This document shows positions 1 to 6,418 of a stretch of DNA of 39,719 nucleotides, one piece after another (positions within the stretch are counted from its first letter, which is position 1; every line of letters begins with the position of its first letter). Both the position numbers and the translations under genes were made by a program. The DNA lies in contig JBBQCF010000005.1 of the NCBI GenBank assembly GCA_038318455.1, positions 1 through 39,719 on the forward strand. The letters run 5' to 3'. The DNA comes from UBA12068 sp038318455 (GTDB lineage Bacteria > Patescibacteriota > Minisyncoccia > Moranbacterales > GWC2-37-73). Under the pieces are notes generated by a model. It saw only the letters and a program-made list of their open reading frames with translations. It ran no database searches and was not told the origin of the DNA.

Positions 1-227
1 CAAATATGATACAGGAGGGAAGAATAGTAATTTTAGATGAATTGGGTCTGTGATTAACTTTTATATTGAATAATGTATATAATGGCTTATTCTTGTTTTA
101 TACCTACTTGTGTGTCGCAAAAGATATAATGTGCGACATTGAATAGATATTATAAAAACATTAATTACCCTATTAGAGAACTCTGTTTTCCCCTAATTTA
201 ACATATTTATTCCATTCTTCCATACCC
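1..227. other. Left-edge spacer with a small inverted repeat
   Basis: A short open frame from base 3 to a TGA at 51-53 (plus) could be the last 16 codons of a gene entering from the left, but a neighbouring frame also ends nearby, so this is not called. The rest is AT-rich. An inverted repeat with 7-base arms, TGTCGCA at 113-119 and TGCGACA at 132-138, has a 12-base spacer and no T-tract, so it could be an operator rather than a terminator. No other gene is visible before the acetyltransferase stop at 228. Confidence 0.35.
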
Positions 228-641
228 CTACAGAATCATAGAAAAAGTATCTGTATTTACTTTATTGAATCCAACTGACTCATAAAGCTTTTGAGCGCCA
301 ATTCTCATTGGGTTACTTGTAAGATTTATTCTATTTATTTTTCTTTCTTTAGCTATTTCTATCAATCTCAACACTAAAATTTTCCCGAGACCATTTTTTT
401 GATGATTTTCGCCAATCACAATATCTTCAATCCTTCCCACTTCCCCCCTGGTTGGCACTTGGTGAATTATAAGAGATCCAAAACCAATCAATTCTTCGTC
501 ATTTTCAAAAACCAAACAAGTAACATCGGGATTTTTAACTAAAGCATCAGCATTAATTGTAATTTCTTTGCCAGTTAAAATTTTAAAAAGTGGAATTAAT
601 TTTTCTTCATCCCCTATTTTCAACTCTCGCAGTTTTGGCAT
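228..641 (-). CDS. GNAT-family N-acetyltransferase
   Basis: This is a 137-residue single-domain protein with the GNAT fold signature. It has an acidic beta-4 strand (about 68-76) followed by the acetyl-CoA pyrophosphate loop QKNGLG at 81-86 (family pattern Q/R-x-x-G-x-G/A) and helix 3. A late LYESVGF motif at 119-125 is typical of motif B. The family transfers an acetyl group from acetyl-CoA to an amine on a small molecule or protein. The substrate cannot be read from the sequence. The length is normal for a minimal GNAT. There is no SD before the ATG at 641. It lies 43 bases downstream of iscU on the same strand and may be read through from the isc operon, though nothing ties it to Fe-S chemistry. 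Confidence 0.88.
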   Translation of the reverse strand: MPKLRELKIGDEEKLIPLFKILTGKEITINADALVKNPDVTCLVFENDEELIGFGSLIIHQVPTRGEVGRIEDIVIGENHQKNGLGKILVLRLIEIAKERKINRINLTSNPMRIGAQKLYESVGFNKVNTDTFSMIL

Positions 642-684
642 AAGTTTTTAAAATAAAATTACTTATTATTTAAGAGAAATAATA

Positions 685-1074
685 TTAATTATTTTTTGAT
701 TTATAATTTTTAATTGCAGCATGCAAGGCATCAGCAGCAAGATTACTACAATGCATTTTTGCTGTTGGAAGACCACCAAGTTCTTCAGCTACTAACTTAT
801 TAGTAATCGCTAAAGCCTCGTCAACAGTTTTTCCTTTGGCAAGATCAGTTGCCATGGAAGATGTTGAAATTGCAGCTCCGCAACCCAATGTTTCAAATTT
901 TACATCTTTAATAATCTCATTTCCCTGCTTATCTTTTTTAACTTTGATATATAAACGCATAATATCACCACACTTTGGATTTCCCACTGTGCCAACACCA
1001 TCGGCGTTCTTAATTTTGCCTTGATTATGAGGTTTAGTAAAATGTTCGAGAACTTTTTTAGTATATTTTTGCAT
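685..1074 (-). CDS. iscU: Fe-S cluster assembly scaffold IscU/NifU-N
   Basis: This is the 129-residue scaffold on which sulfur from IscS and iron are assembled into a cluster before transfer to apo-proteins. The three cluster cysteines are present: C35 in NPKCGD, C65 in LGCGAA and C109 in MHCSNLA. D37 and H108 lie next to them, as in IscU. The chaperone-recognition segment reads LPTAK (102-106) where enterobacterial IscU has LPPVK, and no hscA/hscB genes lie nearby. The length matches the family. It follows iscS by 83 bases in the order iscR-iscS-iscU. No SD is visible before the ATG. Confidence 0.96.
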   Translation of the reverse strand: MQKYTKKVLEHFTKPHNQGKIKNADGVGTVGNPKCGDIMRLYIKVKKDKQGNEIIKDVKFETLGCGAAISTSSMATDLAKGKTVDEALAITNKLVAEELGGLPTAKMHCSNLAADALHAAIKNYKSKNN

Positions 1075-1098
1075 ATAATATAAAATTTATTATTTTTT

Positions 1099-1145
1099 AT
1101 TAACGAATTAACGCATTGAATTCGTTAATTCTTTAATTCGTTAAT
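1099..1145. repeat. AT-rich inverted repeat between iscS and iscU
   Basis: Perfect 13-base arms lie at 1099-1111 (ATTAACGAATTAA) and 1133-1145 (its reverse complement). A third partial copy of the same word lies between them around 1118-1131. There is no T-tract long enough for an intrinsic terminator. It could stabilise or process the iscS-iscU message, or be a dispersed palindrome like others in this window. Confidence 0.6.
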
Positions 1146-1157
1146 GTGTAATTAAAT

Positions 1158-2384
1158 TTATTGGAAATCGGCCAAGACATTACCGGAAATTTTGCGAAGG
1201 CGCTTCACAACTTCCTTAATTTTATCAATAACAATGTCTAATTCTTTCTTGGTGGTATATTTTCCAATTGTTAGTCGTAAGCTTCCATGTGCTTGTTCAT
1301 GGCGAAGTCCCAATGAAAGCAAAACATGTGATGGATCAAGCGCTCCAGATGAACAAGCAGAGCCTGTAGAAGCTGCAATACCGTCTAAATCAAGTGATAG
1401 TATCAAACCTTCTCCTTCAACATCATCAAAACGAAAATTGACGTTATTGGGTGATCTTTTCTCTAAACTGCCATTAACATATGATTTTGAAATTTCTTTG
1501 AGCACTTTCTTGATAAGATAATCTCTAAGCTCAATTATCTCCTTATTTTTTTTCTCTGTAGCTGGTGTTTTAATCATATTGATTGCTGCACCAAGTCCAA
1601 CGATAGCAGGCACATTATGAGTTCCAGCGCGCATTTTGAATTCTTGATCTCCACCATCTTGAATGCGCTTAATTGGAGTTCCTTTGCGAATATACAAAAG
1701 GCCAGCACCTTTTGGTCCATAAATTTTGTGAGCTGACATTGAAAGAAGATCGATTCCAAGTTCATTAACATCGCAATTAAAATAGTTGATAGCTTGAGTT
1801 GCATCAGTATGAAAAGTGATGCGAGGCAATTTCTCAATCGTTCGCTCTGCATTTATCTTTTTGAGCAAATTTCCAATTTCAGAAATTGGCTGAACTGTTC
1901 CAATTTCATTGTTCACATACATCACACTGACAAGAATCGTGTTTGGCTTAATGGCAGCCTTGATATCTTTAACGGAAATAAGACCATCTTTGCTTGGTGA
2001 AATAAAAGTAACTTCTACTAGCCCATCTTTTTCGGCAAATTTGCAAGCATCCAGCACGCAGTGATGTTCAAATTTGGTGGTAATGATGTGTGGTTTTTCA
2101 TTTGTCTTGCGCGGGATTGAATAAAAAGAACGTAGACTTCCCTTCACAGTTAAATTATTACTTTCAGTTGCGCCCGAAGTAAAAATAATTTCTGAAGGAG
2201 AACAATGGAAAAAAAGTGCGGCTTTGGCGCGAGCCTCATCAATTGCTTCAAGCGCTTCTTGGCCAAATCCGTGCACACTCATGGCATTGCCAAAATTTTC
2301 CGAGAAAAATGGAAGCATTGTTTCTAGAACTTTTTTATCTACCGGAGTGGTGGCTGCATAATCTAAATATATCCTGTTTTTCAT
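1158..2384 (-). CDS. iscS: Cysteine desulfurase IscS/NifS
   Basis: This PLP enzyme (408 residues) converts cysteine to alanine and passes the sulfur, as a persulfide, to IscU. Visible landmarks are the N-terminal DYAATTPVD, H107 in the EHH motif that stacks on PLP, the Schiff-base lysine K220 in SAHKIYGPKG, and the catalytic cysteine C344 in TGSACSSG. The long loop around C344 (STGSACSSGALDPSHVLLSLG) marks the IscS/NifS group rather than SufS. The length is normal. It lies between the Rrf2 regulator and iscU, so it is the sulfur donor of this minimal isc operon. There is no SD before the ATG at 2384. Confidence 0.97.
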   Translation of the reverse strand: MKNRIYLDYAATTPVDKKVLETMLPFFSENFGNAMSVHGFGQEALEAIDEARAKAALFFHCSPSEIIFTSGATESNNLTVKGSLRSFYSIPRKTNEKPHIITTKFEHHCVLDACKFAEKDGLVEVTFISPSKDGLISVKDIKAAIKPNTILVSVMYVNNEIGTVQPISEIGNLLKKINAERTIEKLPRITFHTDATQAINYFNCDVNELGIDLLSMSAHKIYGPKGAGLLYIRKGTPIKRIQDGGDQEFKMRAGTHNVPAIVGLGAAINMIKTPATEKKNKEIIELRDYLIKKVLKEISKSYVNGSLEKRSPNNVNFRFDDVEGEGLILSLDLDGIAASTGSACSSGALDPSHVLLSLGLRHEQAHGSLRLTIGKYTTKKELDIVIDKIKEVVKRLRKISGNVLADFQ

Positions 2385-2394
2385 AAATGAAAAT

Positions 2395-2489
2395 AAATCT
2401 AAAATCTAAAATCTAAATGTCCAATAAAGTTCTAAGTCTTTTTGAATCTGATATTTTATTGGAAATTGGAAATTTGGATTTAGGATTTT
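2395..2489. repeat. Imperfect AT-rich palindrome between iscR and iscS
   Basis: The left part (about 2395-2428) repeats AAATCTA three times. It is imperfectly complementary to the right part (about 2453-2489), which carries TTTATTGG-type words and ends in ATTTAGGATTTT. Similar long AT-rich palindromic spacers occur at about 15.6 and 21.5 kb. No open frame of any length is present. Confidence 0.5.
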
Positions 2490-2491
2490 CG

Positions 2492-2881
2492 TTATCTTAT
2501 TAGTTCACTTAATTTAATTGCGTATAAAGTTTTTTTGATCTGCACTCCTAATTTATTCCAGACAACACTTGATGGACATTTGTGTGCACTGGCGCAAAAT
2601 TTCCCCACACAGCGCATTGGTGCTATTTCTCCATCAAGAAGTTCAATAATTTCTCCCACTGGAATTTTTTTTGGATCTCTTGCGAGGGTATAACCACCTT
2701 GTTTGCCTTTGGCGCTTTGCACCACTTCCCCATTGCGCAGAATCCCCATCAATCTTTCAAGATATTTTTGAGAAATATTTTCCTGCTTAGCAATTTCTCC
2801 TATATTTTTTTGTTCAGGATAACATTGGGCTAAATTTGTCATAGCCTTTAGGCCATATTCAGCTTTTGTTGAAAATCGCAT
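2492..2881 (-). CDS. iscR: Rrf2-family Fe-S-sensing regulator, IscR-like
   Basis: This is a 129-residue transcription factor. An N-terminal winged helix (about 1-65, starting MRFSTKAEYGLKAM, with ISQKYLERLM as recognition helix and wing GKQGGYTLAR) is followed by a dimerisation helix. Three cysteines, C91, C96 and C102, lie where IscR carries its 2Fe-2S ligands (C92, C98 and C104 in E. coli). Cysteine-less Rrf2 proteins such as CymR do not have them. It heads the iscS-iscU operon, and its own promoter carries an IscR type-1-like palindrome, so autoregulation by Fe-S status is a reasonable inference. There is no SD. The ATG at 2881 begins the conserved domain, so the start is secure. Confidence 0.93.
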   Translation of the reverse strand: MRFSTKAEYGLKAMTNLAQCYPEQKNIGEIAKQENISQKYLERLMGILRNGEVVQSAKGKQGGYTLARDPKKIPVGEIIELLDGEIAPMRCVGKFCASAHKCPSSVVWNKLGVQIKKTLYAIKLSELIR

Positions 2882-2893
2882 ACAAAGTTTGCG

Positions 2894-2932
2894 TCCCGTG
2901 CGAATACACCGATAGGTGGAGTAGCCGCGGGA
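2894..2932. promoter_or_regulatory. GC-rich hairpin in the iscR 5' leader
   Basis: In an otherwise AT-rich leader, TCCCG (2894-2898) pairs with CGGGA (2928-2932). Inside it CACC (2907-2910) and GGTG (2915-2918) close a GATA loop. It lies in the transcribed leader between the predicted start site near 2957 and the iscR ATG, so it could affect stability or initiation. It could also be another dispersed palindrome. No known riboswitch is recognised. Confidence 0.45.
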
Positions 2933-2943
2933 TTCTTATTCCC

Positions 2944-2992
2944 TACTAAATTAGTATATATTCAATATATAGTAATCTTGAAATAGTGTCAA
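2944..2992 (-). promoter_or_regulatory. isc operon promoter with IscR type-1-like operator
   Basis: Read on the minus strand, a perfect -35 TTGACA (2987-2992) and -10 TATATT (2964-2969) are separated by exactly 17 bases. Just downstream, spanning the expected start site, is the 13-base palindrome TACTAATTTAGTA (2944-2956). Its core fits the published E. coli IscR type-1 core ACTRWWWYAGT at every position. The site placement suggests repression by steric block. Confidence 0.75.
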
Positions 2993-3029
2993 CATTTTTG
3001 TGAATCTTTCCTTTTATTACTTTTATGCC

Positions 3030-3035
3030 TATAAT
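3030..3035 (+). promoter_or_regulatory. -10 element for the Cys-rich miniprotein
   Basis: A perfect TATAAT lies 49 bases before the TTG start of the 65-codon gene. Only a weak TTTCCT-like -35 is seen 17 bases upstream. The element is divergent from the isc promoter, with about 40 bases between them. Confidence 0.45.
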
Positions 3036-3083
3036 ATCCATAGGCTTTGCAAATAAAATATAACCAATAAAAAGGAGGTTGTC

Positions 3084-3281
3084 TTGAAAATTTACGCGTG
3101 TTTTGATTGCAAAGAAGAAGGCATCATTAACGTCATTGGTTGTGGTCAGACGTCACTAATCAAGGAATGCTTCAGATGCAGTGATAAATGCCAAGCGTAT
3201 CAATCAAAGGATATTTCAAGTGTGATCATTGACAACAATTGGAGATGCGATCCTTGCAATGAGATGCGGTATTGCTGGTAA
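3084..3281 (+). CDS. Nine-cysteine 65-residue miniprotein, unknown function
   Basis: I do not recognise this protein. It starts at TTG (3084) five bases after a perfect AAAGGAGG (3071-3078), and its stop is followed two bases later by a strong terminator, so it looks like a real monocistronic gene. It has nine cysteines in 65 residues (C6, C9, C20, C29, C32, C36, C55, C58, C64), including three CxxC pairs. This is the pattern of a small zinc- or Fe-S-binding protein. There is no signal peptide or membrane segment, so it is probably cytoplasmic. It is divergent from the Fe-S regulator operon, which may be coincidence. Its clear SD sets it apart from the isc genes. Confidence 0.75.
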   Translation: MKIYACFDCKEEGIINVIGCGQTSLIKECFRCSDKCQAYQSKDISSVIIDNNWRCDPCNEMRYCW

Positions 3282-3282
3282 A

Positions 3283-3309
3283 GGCTACGTAGCGACGTAG
3301 CCTTTTTTT
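3283..3309 (+). terminator. Intrinsic terminator after the Cys-rich miniprotein
   Basis: Eight-base arms GGCTACGT (3283-3290) and ACGTAGCC (3295-3302) enclose the loop AGCG and are followed by seven T residues (3303-3309). Confidence 0.93.
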
Positions 3310-3355
3310 CTTGCTCCAAATCCCCTGTCTGATATAATGTATCCATAAGCTAAAA

Positions 3356-3396
3356 GCCCCGCCTGCATCAGCTAGACTGAAAGCATTGCGGGCAGG
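3356..3396. repeat. Dispersed GC-rich palindromic element, copy A
   Basis: The GC-rich segment starts CCCCGCCTGCAT and ends GCATTGCGGGCAGG. In reverse complement it matches the element at 26044-26080 in both arms (CCTGCCCG...AATGCT and GCAGGCGGG) with a variable middle. It lies just before the nuclease gene, in AT-rich surroundings. It is probably a small dispersed palindrome of this genome. Confidence 0.6.
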
Positions 3397-3418
3397 TAAT
3401 ATCTAAAAAGCTAAAAAT

Positions 3419-4549
3419 ATGCGTTTATCATATTCAGCCCTTGATTCATTTCAAAATTGTAGCTTGAAATACAAATTTCAAAATATCGATAAAATGAAAG
3501 AACCAAAATCCAAAGAAGCAGTTTTTGGAACTTTGGTGCATGGAACTTTGAAGTTCATTCACACACCATCACTTCTTCCGCCAAAATTGGAAGATGCATT
3601 AGACTATTTTTCTCGCAATTGGAACAGTGATGTTTTTGAGGATGAACTGGAAGAGCGCAACGCTTTTTCTATGGGCGTTTCAATGATTCAGGAATATTAT
3701 AAGAAAAATAACATTAATGATTTCAACATTGTTGATTTGGAAAGTCGTTTTGCAGTGGAAATTAAAAATCCAAAAGATGGTGCCAATCACATTATTTCTG
3801 GAATCATTGATCGTATTGATAAAACAGAAGATGGCTATGAAATTATTGATTATAAGACAACTAAGAAAATGCCCTCTCAAGACAAGGTTGATAATGATTT
3901 GCAACTTTCTGTGTACCTCAATGCCTTTTTGGCTCGCTATCCAAAAGAAATTGCTAATTTGGATAAAGTAACAGTTAGCCTTTATTATCTCAAGCATGGA
4001 GTGAAATTGAGCTCACAGCGCACATTGGAGCAGCTCAATGCTGCCAAACAATTATTTTTGGATGTTATTTCCGAAATTGAAAAAGGCGTTTTTGTGCCAA
4101 ACGTTACTCCCCTTTGTGACTGGTGTGGTTTTCAAAAAATTTGCCCAATGTGGAAACACAAATTTAAGGAAGAGAGAAAAATTGATAGCGAAGAAATAAA
4201 CATGGCTATTGGTGATTATATTAATCTCAAATCTGCTATTGCATCGACAAAAACCCAATTTGCGGAACTTTCAGAGAAAATCACTAAATATATGGAACAA
4301 GAAGGCGTGGAAAGAGTTTTTTCCGAAGAAGGGATTATTGCGCAAACGCTTCGCAAGACTTATAAATATGATGAAAAGCAACTTAGGGAAATTCTAGAGC
4401 CACTAGACAAATGGGAGGCAGTTCTGAAAGTTGATGGCATCGCACTTAAAAATATCATGACCGTTCTTTCTCCTGGCGTGCGCCAAGATGTTGAACGCGC
4501 ACGAATTTTAGATAAAGAATCTAAAAGTTTGACTATCAAGAAAAAGTAA
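3419..4549 (+). CDS. RecB/Cas4-like PD-(D/E)XK nuclease with Fe-S cysteines
   Basis: This is a 376-residue single-strand-DNA-exonuclease-like protein. The nuclease core has H41 in GTLVHGTL, D131 in GIIDRID, D144-Y-K146 in EIIDYKT and Q162 in the QLSVY motif, which is the RecB/AddB/Cas4 order. Four cysteines flank the core, C14 near the N-terminus and C233, C236 and C242 after it, as in the 4Fe-4S clasp of AddB and Cas4. A charged C-terminal region of about 130 residues follows, with no known domain seen. No cas genes or helicase lie nearby, so a stand-alone role in DNA repair or processing is more likely than CRISPR adaptation. There is no SD before the ATG. Need for an Fe-S cluster would link it to the nearby isc operon. 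Confidence 0.88.
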   Translation: MRLSYSALDSFQNCSLKYKFQNIDKMKEPKSKEAVFGTLVHGTLKFIHTPSLLPPKLEDALDYFSRNWNSDVFEDELEERNAFSMGVSMIQEYYKKNNINDFNIVDLESRFAVEIKNPKDGANHIISGIIDRIDKTEDGYEIIDYKTTKKMPSQDKVDNDLQLSVYLNAFLARYPKEIANLDKVTVSLYYLKHGVKLSSQRTLEQLNAAKQLFLDVISEIEKGVFVPNVTPLCDWCGFQKICPMWKHKFKEERKIDSEEINMAIGDYINLKSAIASTKTQFAELSEKITKYMEQEGVERVFSEEGIIAQTLRKTYKYDEKQLREILEPLDKWEAVLKVDGIALKNIMTVLSPGVRQDVERARILDKESKSLTIKKK

Positions 4550-4643
4550 TCTAAGATATATAATCTTCTTTAAAAAATAAATACGCATGATTTTTTCGTC
4601 ATTTTTCTTTCTTAAACACCAATACAATAACAAGGAGACTACT

Positions 4644-5261
4644 ATGAAAAAACGGTGCTTGGAAGTAATAAGATATCAACAACTACAATTTGAGCAAGAA
4701 AAAAGAATGCAGGAAGAAATGGTTTATTTTTCAAGAAAAAGATTGCACGGTCTTGCCTCATTTGTGACACTTACTATTTTCGCAGTAATTATGTTTGCAA
4801 TAACGGTTTATTCTAAAAAAGAAAACGCATTAGAAATAGGCGTCCCACTTCTTTTTTTGATTATAATAACATCTTGGTTTGCATTTAGAAAAACAATTGC
4901 AATTAAACCTGAAAAAATGAGGAGTATACTAGAAATAGATAGGGGGAATGGAAATCTCGATTGGATCAAGTCATCAGCCAATGCTTTCTATGTAACTACT
5001 GTAGCTATTTGGATTATAGGTTTAACTCCCATTAATTTATGGGCAGCAATTGCACTTTGGTTTATGGTAATGCTTTTATTTTCTTTTGAATTTGGTTTTT
5101 CCATATTATCTCTTGGAGGTATTCTTGTTTCGGTTTTATTTTTAGTGATAAAAAAAATCTTTAATTTCAAAGCTGAAATAATTACTGATGCAAAGTCTAC
5201 TTCAGAAGCTCTCGAAGTTCATACTTGGACAAGATGTTCAAGAAGTATTAATGCAAAATAA
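4644..5261 (+). CDS. Multipass membrane protein, unknown function
   Basis: This is a 205-residue protein starting at the ATG at 4644, which has AAGGAG (4632-4637) six bases upstream. An upstream in-frame ATG at 4587 would add 19 hydrophobic residues but has no SD, so it was not chosen. A charged N-terminal cytoplasmic stretch with coiled-coil character (about 1-32) precedes two hydrophobic segments (about 36-56 and 64-80). A linker follows, then two or three more segments (about 115-180) and a polar tail. No family is recognised. It stands alone between the nuclease gene and a strong terminator. A TATAAT at 4559-4564 may be its -10, but no -35 at good spacing was found. Confidence 0.72.
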   Translation: MKKRCLEVIRYQQLQFEQEKRMQEEMVYFSRKRLHGLASFVTLTIFAVIMFAITVYSKKENALEIGVPLLFLIIITSWFAFRKTIAIKPEKMRSILEIDRGNGNLDWIKSSANAFYVTTVAIWIIGLTPINLWAAIALWFMVMLLFSFEFGFSILSLGGILVSVLFLVIKKIFNFKAEIITDAKSTSEALEVHTWTRCSRSINAK

Positions 5262-5271
5262 AATTTCCACC

Positions 5272-5305
5272 AAACCACAACATCAATTTTGATGTTGTGG
5301 TTTTT
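5272..5305 (+). terminator. Intrinsic terminator after the membrane protein
   Basis: A 15-base perfect stem (5272-5286 with 5289-5303, core ACCACAACATCA) closes a two-base loop and runs into a T-tract. It sits 10 bases after the stop codon. Confidence 0.92.
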
Positions 5306-5341
5306 AAAATCCCATGAATTTTTTATCTGCAATATAATCAT

Positions 5342-5381
5342 AAAAAAAGCTCTAACAATATTAAGTAATATTGTTAGAGCT
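5342..5381 (-). terminator. Intrinsic terminator for the 5401-5679 gene
   Basis: A 15-base perfect stem (5348-5362 with 5367-5381, starting AGCTCTAACAATATT) has a four-base loop. On the minus strand it is followed by seven T residues (plus-strand A tract 5342-5348). It lies 20 bases past the stop of the minus-strand gene and forms a convergent pair with the 5272-5305 terminator. Confidence 0.92.
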
Positions 5382-5400
5382 GTGAGACAGGGTTATTTTT

Positions 5401-5679
5401 TCAGTAATGTTCCTCCTCATGCATGATCTCCTTTTTGAATCTTTTTTTAGCTGCGCGACTTTTCTTGGGAATATTTTGCTGACTCATTAGGCAAAGGATA
5501 TCATGATACGAAAGATTACTCTTGTCTAGATGCGGATAGGTAAGAATTTTTTCAAGACTTTCCTCTTTGGGATTTGCCTTATTGTCAGGAGAAAAATAAA
5601 TATATTTTAGACAATATCCCTTAAAAAACGTTACGCACCAAATATTACCTTTTATGAAAGTTACATTTCTCGGTTTCAT
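5401..5679 (-). CDS. Small basic protein, unknown function
   Basis: I do not recognise this 92-residue protein. The start is set at the ATG at 5679 because GGAGG (5688-5692) lies eight bases upstream. An in-frame GTG at 5686-5688 overlaps that SD and is rejected. The first third is beta-rich (VTFIKGNIWCVTFFKGYCLKY), the middle is acidic, and the C-terminus is strongly basic (KKSRAAKKRFKKE) before an acidic end. There is no membrane segment. The gene has its own promoter, SD and terminator, so it is a well-isolated single-gene unit. Confidence 0.72.
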   Translation of the reverse strand: MKPRNVTFIKGNIWCVTFFKGYCLKYIYFSPDNKANPKEESLEKILTYPHLDKSNLSYHDILCLMSQQNIPKKSRAAKKRFKKEIMHEEEHY

Positions 5680-5732
5680 ACCAATCACCTCCCTTTTTTG
5701 ATGTTAAGCTACAAGATTATTCTCGTATCTCA

Positions 5733-5761
5733 ATTATAATACACTACTGTTTTTCTGTCAT
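5733..5761 (-). promoter_or_regulatory. Promoter of the 5401-5679 gene
   Basis: On the minus strand, the -35 ATGACA (5756-5761) and a perfect -10 TATAAT (5733-5738) are 17 bases apart. The predicted start site gives a leader of about 45 bases containing the SD. Confidence 0.75.
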
Positions 5762-5818
5762 TATTCAATAATTAATGAACCTATTGCAAATAATGAAACA
5801 AAAGGATATTCTAAACAC

Positions 5819-6274
5819 ATGAAAATAACTTGGCAAAAAATTAAAAAATTCTTTGAGCATTTTTTTACACTAGATGACAGTAATCACAATATTGCAGGCG
5901 GAGCTGCACTGGGTATTTTTCTTGGAATTTTGCCTGGCGAAGGAGTCGCCACTACCCTCCTGTTGGCCTCTCTTTTTAAATTAAACAGAGCTTCGGCGCT
6001 GGCCACTATTCTAGCTACTAATATGTGGAGTACTTTTGTGATTCTTCCCCTAGCTGCTCTTGTGGGTGGTTTTCTTTTTAATCAAACAGCTGCCAATCTT
6101 TCTGCTCAATTTTATCACACATATCATTTGGGCTTGAAATTCTTTTTAAGCAAGATAATCTTTTTTGATTTAGCGTTGCCTTTAATTTCAGGTTTCATTA
6201 TTGTTTCCACTGGAATTGCTTTATTTTTTTATATTGCTATTTTTTTCTTTTTGAAATACTCAAAAATAAAGTAG
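5819..6274 (+). CDS. DUF2062-family membrane protein
   Basis: This 151-residue protein matches the DUF2062 pattern. A short amphipathic N-terminus is followed by HNIAGGAALGIFLGILPGEG (about 23-42), then a helix ending in TNMWSTFVILPLAALVGG and a C-terminal hydrophobic region with two membrane segments (about 102-145). The family is integral to the inner membrane and has no established function. It is sometimes found with glycosyltransferase genes, which is not the case immediately here. No good SD: an AAAAGG lies too far upstream. The gene stands alone. Confidence 0.8.
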   Translation: MKITWQKIKKFFEHFFTLDDSNHNIAGGAALGIFLGILPGEGVATTLLLASLFKLNRASALATILATNMWSTFVILPLAALVGGFLFNQTAANLSAQFYHTYHLGLKFFLSKIIFFDLALPLISGFIIVSTGIALFFYIAIFFFLKYSKIK

Positions 6275-6298
6275 CAAAAAATTTCTTATTTTATCTTG

Positions 6299-6316
6299 CA
6301 TCAGTCAGTCAGTCAG
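6299..6316. repeat. Short tetranucleotide repeat (TCAG)
   Basis: Four tandem TCAG units (6301-6316) lie just upstream of the histidine kinase promoter. The array is short, but tetranucleotide tracts upstream of promoters can vary in length, so it may be worth comparing between strains. Confidence 0.5.
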
Positions 6317-6331
6317 TAAGGCTTATTTCTA

Positions 6332-6365
6332 TTGACATATAGAAGATAATATGTCAGTATATAAT
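6332..6365 (+). promoter_or_regulatory. Putative histidine kinase promoter with operator palindrome
   Basis: A TATAAT (6360-6365) lies 53 bases before the ATG. A TTGACA (6332-6337) is 22 bases upstream of it, too long for a standard spacer. TTGACA is part of an inverted repeat, TGACATAT (6333-6340) and ATATGTCA (6349-6356), with an eight-base spacer. This could be a dimeric regulator site placed over the -35 region. A regulator bound there could correct or block the poor spacing, which is inference. Confidence 0.5.
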
Positions 6366-6418
6366 CTTGGTACATTTAAAATTTAATCACAAATTAGGCA
6401 TAGAAAGGAGCGTGAAAA

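Noticed and set aside
3419..4549. Cas4 of a CRISPR-Cas system
   Set aside because: The nuclease has Cas4/RecB-type motifs, but no cas1, cas2 or repeat array is present, and it is longer than Cas4.
4587..4643. Upstream ATG for the 4644 membrane protein
   Set aside because: No SD precedes it, while the ATG at 4644 has AAGGAG at good spacing.
5680..5688. GTG start for the small basic protein gene
   Set aside because: The GTG at 5686-5688 overlaps the GGAGG motif. The ATG at 5679 has the correct eight-base spacing to it.
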